Below the pieces are notes generated by a model that searched no databases, was not told the origin of the DNA, and was given only the letters and a program-made list of their open reading frames with translations. This document shows, piece by piece, positions 20,336 through 25,000 of a stretch of DNA of 25,000 nt. Made by a program: the position numbers and the translations under genes. Source of the stretch: Owenia fusiformis (lineage: Eukaryota > Annelida > Polychaeta > Sabellida > Oweniidae); contig CAIIXF020000184.1 of NCBI GenBank assembly GCA_903813345.2, positions 1 to 25,000 on the forward strand, in the 5' to 3' direction. Numbering within the stretch: the stretch's first letter is position 1; each line of letters starts with the position of its first letter.

Positions 20336-23191
20336 GTATGACTTAGTTATACTTGCAGTAGACAATGGCTCCCCTCCACAAACTGGTTCAGCTACTCTTA
20401 GCGTTGATGTGAAAGATACAAATGACAATAGCCCCATCATACATAATTCCCCAACAACTATTACGATTGCAGAAGATATTGTCATTGGTACAGTTGTGGG
20501 TGCCATTAACGCTACAGATGATGATATAGGAATTAATGGAGAGTTGAAATTTTACATTGTTAACGGAGATCCTCGTAAGAACTTTAATGTAGATATCAAT
20601 AGCGGACAAATATCAGTATTCTCAAATTTGGACAGGGAAACTTCTTCCGTGTATGTTTTGAGTACTAAAGTAGAAGATAAAGGCAGTCCAAAATCAACAA
20701 CAACCGGATGTACCACTGTTTCCATAACGGATATTAATGACAATCGTCCAGTTTTCCCTCTTCCAAAGTATGAGTTCAACTTACCAGAAGATGTTGCTTT
20801 ACTGACGAGTGTAGGTCAAGTAACAGCCGGCGATGCAGACTTTGGTCTAAATGCAGCAATTGAATATTCTATAATTGATGGTGATATAAACAATGTTTTT
20901 ACCATTAATGTCAACACAGGTTCCATAACAACAAACAGATTGCTGGATTTTGAAACGAGTTCAGTTTATAAATTGGTGATCCGGGCAAGCGATAGAGGGA
21001 TACTCTCATTGTCGTCTACAATCGTTTCTTATATTACCATCGAAAATGTAAATGAACGTCCACCTGTTTTTATACCTTCTGCTGTATATACAGTTTCTGT
21101 TAGTGAATCTGCCAAATTTGGTGACACTGTGATAGCCATTCAGGCTGAGGATCCTGATCAGGAGAGTGTTATATATACGATATTATCAGGAGATCCAATG
21201 GGTTTATTCACAATTGATTTCAATAGTGGAATGGTTTCGTTAATTGGTGTGTTGGACAGAGAAATTTCACCGAGTTACACACTAATTATCAAGGCTGATG
21301 ATGGCAGAGGCCTTACAAATGATGCTATATTAAATATCGCTATTGTTGATGTTAATGATAACGAACCCGAATGCCTTGAATCTCATATCGTAGAATACAT
21401 ACCTGAAAATGTAAATAACTGGTATGAAGTGACAACTGCCACGTGTACAGATGTGGACATGGGTAGAAATGCAGATTTGAGATATGCTATCACTTCAGGA
21501 AATCTTGGAAATGTATTTTCAATTAATCCTTCATCCGGTGTAGTTAATGTTATGAACAATTTAGATTACGAATCGATTACTGAATACCAGCTCACTATAA
21601 CTATAACAGATACTATGGGAGCAATAACAAGATCGACTCTTTCAAGCACCATACTGCTGTCGGTGTATGTGACGAGAGTGAATGACTTTGATCCAACTTT
21701 TACTACACCAGCGGGTGGGTACCTAACAAACATATCAGAGTCATTGGCTGTCGGCCAACACGTCTTACAAGTAACTGCTACCGACGCTGACAGGGGTGTG
21801 GATGGAGATCTAAAGTACACAATCATAAGTGGTAATGACCAGAATGTGTTTAATATTGATACACAGACGGGAATTATATACTTGTCCGATTTTTTAGACA
21901 GAGAAGTTGATGATGCTTTTACTCTACGGATAAAAGCTGAAGATAGTGCAGTAAATGCAACAATGAGACGTTATGTTGAAGAAACCGTCAAAGTGTATGT
22001 AGACGATGAAAATGATAACATTCCTTTATTTACTCCATCCGCATATTCAACAACAGTTCTTGAGGGAGAACCAATTGGAGCGAGTATTACGTTGCTTACT
22101 GTGACTGATGCTGATATTGGTACCAATGGTGATGTTAATCTCGTCATCAGTGAAGGAAACTCAAATGCGGTATTTCTACTCGATGGTAACACGTTAAAGA
22201 TTCAGAGGAAGCTAGACCATGAATTAAGACCCCGGCATAACCTCAAGATAATGGCAACTGATGCAGGACATCCACCTTTGTCCTCCATTGCGACTGTGTC
22301 TGTGTCAGTCCTGTCACAAAATGAATTTGTTCCACAATTTGTTGACAATGCCACAAGGACAATAACAATTCCAGAGAACATAGCAATCAATTCAGTAATT
22401 TACGAAGCTTCGGCAACTGATTTTGATAAAGGAATACATGGTGATCTTACCTACTCTATAACAAGTGGGGTCGAGAATAATGAGTTTATTATGGATTACA
22501 CAACGGGGATACTTTCGGTTGGAAGTGTTCTTGACTATGATGTCCCTCCTAAGGCATATACGCTTACATTATCTGTTGTTGACACTGGAGATGTGACATA
22601 CAGCGCAACGATGACTCTGGTAATAACACTAAGTGATATCAATGATAACCCACCTACATTCTCCAACCGTATGTACAAACTCTCAATCCTAGAGGACACT
22701 CCAGCAGGAACAAATGTCACTATTATAACTGCTTATGACATCGATTCAGCAGGCCCTAATAATACTATAGCATATAGAATAGTTGGTGGAGATACCGTTA
22801 ACAAGTTTATGGTTCATGCAGAAGATGGGACGATAGGTTCCATAACAGAACTAGACCGGGAATCACAAGAATCATACCTTATGTACATAATGGCCACGGA
22901 TGCTGGTACTCCTGCTCTATCAAGTATGGCAGCAGTAAGCATTACACTAATTGACGTTAATGACAATTCACCAGTGTTCCAACTGGAAACATACGAGGCC
23001 ACTGTTCGAGAGAATCGAGCCAGGGGAGAACAGGTCGTGTATGTGTTGGCAACAGATGAGGATGCTGGGCTAAATAGTAAGGTGACATATAACATCAGTG
23101 CACAGTCTGACCCCAATGGCCACTTCTACGTTGATGATAATACCGGTAGGATACACACAACAGCTAGTCTAGATAGGGAAAGTATTGACAG
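20336..23191 (+). CDS. Cadherin exon 18 (large): second half of EC35 to first half of EC44
   Basis: Acceptor TTATGTTCCAG, donor TGACAG|GTAATA; phase 2 at both ends; 2,856 nt, open throughout. Order of linkers: DTNDNSPII, DINDNRPVF, NVNERPPVF, DVNDNEPEC, RVNDFDPTF, DENDNIPLF, SQNEFVPQF, DINDNPPTF, DVNDNSPVF, ending in EC44 at LDRESIDR. EC38 has the compact SGDPMGLFTID signature and EC39 carries the Cys pair (PEC and TATCTDVD), as in EC20/21 and EC29/30. EC36 has an extra Cys (TTTGCTTV). This is copy C of the nine-EC super-repeat, in one symmetric exon. Confidence 0.94.
20336..23191 (+). repeat. Nine-EC super-repeat, copy C (EC36-EC44)
   Basis: Bounded by phase-2 introns in EC35 and EC44. Linker types: DINDN, NVNER, DVNDN-C, RVNDF, DENDN, SQNEF, DINDN, DVNDN, DENDN. 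Marker repeats: EC38 with SGDPMGLFTID, EC39 with the Cys pair, EC40 with EDSAVNATMRRY, EC42 with LDYDVPPKAY, EC44 with SDPNGHFYVD. It is 952 codons, within five codons of copy B. Confidence 0.85.
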
Positions 23192-24139
23192 GTAATATGT
23201 AAAGTCTTGATCTCATGTAAATCTTTTTTTTCATTTTATTTGTTGCATGTTCAATATCAAGCGGGAATGTAAGCATTGCAATTTAGTAAGTTCAGGTGAA
23301 ACAGAAAGATGCTATGAGTATCAGAATGGTGTTATGCCGTTACTCTGTAGCATGTAGTCACGTAATACTCTTCGATCAATAAACTAAGATAAATATATGA
23401 ATATATATAATATCCAGGCCTCCTAGACTTCCACCAACGCGAACATTAGTTCTGAGCTTGCGAACTATGTTCCTTGCGCTCGAACCACGATTCTCACGTC
23501 GCAAACGCGAACAGAGATCCGTGCTCGCGATTAATTTGTACATAGTGCATCCGGGTATTTGCGATTCCAATTGCAAGCAACAATAGGAGTCTGGTTGCAG
23601 TTTACATTGACCCTTATACATGTACACATGTATTTCAATAGAGTCATAAACTCTCCCAGCCAATGAAAAGCCATGTTTTTGTTTTCATTACCCAGCCCTT
23701 TCACTGACAAAGTCAATGGGATCGAAACGTAGTCCCAATTTTGTGTGTGTCCTGGAGCTTGAAGATGCTGTCATCGTCAATTAGTGGATATTCATTAACA
23801 TGAATGAAAACTGGGAAAAGTATTTCTTCCGAATTCCAAATAAAAACACTTCATTGGAATTTTAGTTATGCGTAATAATACGAATAAAATGACGGACTTT
23901 TTTCGATCAGGTGTGTGGTGTGTGGTTAGCGAGTGGAGAAAAATGTTCGGGACATGGTGGAGCGCGACTTAAGATTTCTCGATCGCGACGTGAGAATCGT
24001 GGTTCGAGCGCAAGGAACGTAGTTCGCGAGGTCAGAACTGATGTTCGCGTTGGTGGAAGTCTAAGGAGGCCTAATATCAAGATTTTCATTACTTTAAAAA
24101 TCTTGACCATTACACATTTTCTTATTTATCACACTTTAG
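23192..24139 (+). other. Intron, 948 bp, containing a miniature inverted-repeat element
   Basis: A phase-2 intron within EC44 from ACAG|GTAATA to CACTTTAG. Outside the element (23415-24072) it holds a short AT dinucleotide run (about 23394-23413) and nothing recognisable as a gene. Confidence 0.8.
23415..24072. mobile_element. 658-bp miniature inverted-repeat transposable element (MITE-like)
   Basis: Terminal inverted repeats of about 90 bp at 23416-23504 and 23983-24072 begin AGGCCTCC and share GACTTCCACCAACGCGAAC and GATTCTCACGTCGC. AATATC flanks both sides (23409-23414 and 24073-24078), a candidate 6-bp (perhaps 7-bp) target duplication. The arms are markedly richer in CpG than the surrounding intron and contain several copies of GCGAAC. 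No transposase frame is present; the family is not assigned. Confidence 0.85.
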
Positions 24140-25000
24140 GTATACTTTAATTGTACTGGCAGCTGATAGCGGATTACCCTCTCTTACTAGTTCAGCAACT
24201 GTTACAGTTAATGTAGCTGATGAGAACGATAATGACCCAATCTTTAAAGACCTGCCATATAGAACTAGCATACATGAAAACACCACACGATTAGCACAAG
24301 CGTTACAAATCAACGCTGTGGATTATGACACTGAACAAAATGCCATGCTTATATATAGGATTCATAGTGGTAACATTAATGGTGATTTCACTATCAATTC
24401 TATGTCTGGTAGCATCACCATTGAAAAGGAACTTGACAGAGAAAGAATCAATCAGTATAAGATAGTGGTCGCGGCTGAAGACACTGGTATCCCTGTAAGG
24501 TCAGACACTGCCACAGCAACCATTACAGTTCTAGATAACAACGATAACCCTCCCGCATTCACAAGTGACTCCTATACATTATATGTGAGTGAGAACACTC
24601 CATTATTGTCCATAGTGGGGACTATCACGGCAACAGACCCTGACATCAACAATAATGGCGCCATCCAGTATGAAATATCTGAGGTTATATCTGGATTTAA
24701 TAATTTCATTATCGATTCAGCAATGGGAGTTATTAAAACGAATCATGTGTTAAATCGTGAACACACACACAGATATGAACTCCGATGCATCGCAAAAGAC
24801 AATGGTGAACCAGTGTTAACTGGCACTACGACTGTAACCATTATCGTTGAAGATCTAAATGACAATGCACCTCTGTTCAACCAGGCACAGTATGACATTA
24901 CCATAGTAGAGAACACACAAGTCGGAAATGTCATATTCCAAGTTCAAGCCACTGATATGGATCTATCAAACAATGCAAATTTAATCTACTCCTTGGCACC
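24140..25000 (+). CDS. Cadherin exon 19, open at window end: end of EC44, EC45, EC46, start of EC47
   Basis: Acceptor TCACACTTTAG, phase 2 in. It encodes YTLIVLAADSGLPS with DENDNDPIF; EC45 (HENTTRLA, LDRERINQY) with DNNDNPPAF; EC46 (SENTPLLS, ATDPDINNNG, HVLNREH) with DLNDNAPLF; and EC47 up to QATDMDLSNNANLIYSLAP. All three linkers are canonical calcium-binding types, so the alternation and Cys pairs of the upstream array stop here. The super-repeat does not continue into EC46/47. The exon runs past the window. Confidence 0.9.

Larger units (their letters stand above)
38..25000 (+). other. Giant cadherin-repeat gene locus (Fat/protocadherin-like), partial at both ends
   Basis: One gene covers the window. 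Its exons translate almost entirely into cadherin repeats of about 100 residues with the family's calcium-site motifs: xEx near the start, DxD/ATDxD, LDRE/LDYE in the middle and DxNDNxP at the linker. I count 47 linkers, hence 46 complete EC repeats plus a partial one at each edge. Known families: Fat-type ectodomains carry about 34 ECs and Dachsous about 27, and these proteins act outside the cell in calcium-dependent adhesion and planar polarity signalling. This gene therefore has an unusually long array. All exon joins keep frame and all introns proposed are GT-AG. Signal peptide, membrane segment and cytoplasmic tail are not in the window, so orthology to Fat, Dachsous or another giant cadherin is undecided. 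Two nonsense codons and one exonic transposon interrupt the frame. Confidence 0.9.

Noticed and set aside
23394-23413. AT dinucleotide run as a promoter TATA region
   Set aside because: It is within an intron next to a miniature transposon, with no associated first exon.
1-25000. tRNA, rRNA, CRISPR array or bacterial operon signals
   Set aside because: None seen. The window has spliced animal-type coding sequence throughout.

Overview
The window is a piece of animal (metazoan) genomic DNA. It is AT-rich and intron-containing, and a single very large cadherin-superfamily gene on the + strand runs through the whole window and off both ends. I place it in an invertebrate, probably marine, because the ectodomain is long and Fat/protocadherin-like, the introns are mostly small, and DNA transposons are abundant. 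The species cannot be named from sequence alone.

Twenty coding blocks (19 exons, one of them split by a transposon) join with consistent splice phases into about 14.96 kb of coding sequence, roughly 4,990 residues. I count 47 inter-repeat linkers (DxNDNxP or the variant xVNExxP), which gives 46 complete and 2 partial extracellular cadherin (EC) repeats. I number them locally from EC0 (partial) to EC47 (partial). No signal peptide, transmembrane segment, EGF or laminin-G domain is visible, because both ends of the gene lie outside the window.

Layout: 38-9159 is a run of 14 mostly small exons (EC0 to EC11) with introns of phase 0, 1 and 2. From 9361 onward the coding sequence sits in giant exons of about 2.2-2.9 kb (EC11 to EC44), and the last exon (24140 onward) runs out of the window. 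EC18-26, EC27-35 and EC36-44 form a nine-EC super-repeat present three times. The second and third copies are almost exactly one exon each, bounded by phase-2 introns at the same place in the cadherin fold.

Four inverted-repeat DNA elements are present. A 1,449-bp element with 54-bp terminal repeats lies in the intron at 3034-4737. A 973-bp mariner-type element with a decayed transposase lies in the intron at 7875-9046. A 2,836-bp element sits inside a coding exon, flanked by a 5-bp duplication (CGGGT), and carries its own 694-bp nested palindrome. A 658-bp miniature element lies in the intron at 23192-24139.

The coding frame carries two in-frame stop codons (TAG at 9144, TAA at 14974) in addition to the exonic transposon, yet shows no frameshift anywhere. 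The locus therefore looks like a recently disabled or null allele, a young pseudogene, or a gene rescued by unusual RNA processing. Which of these is true cannot be decided from the DNA alone.
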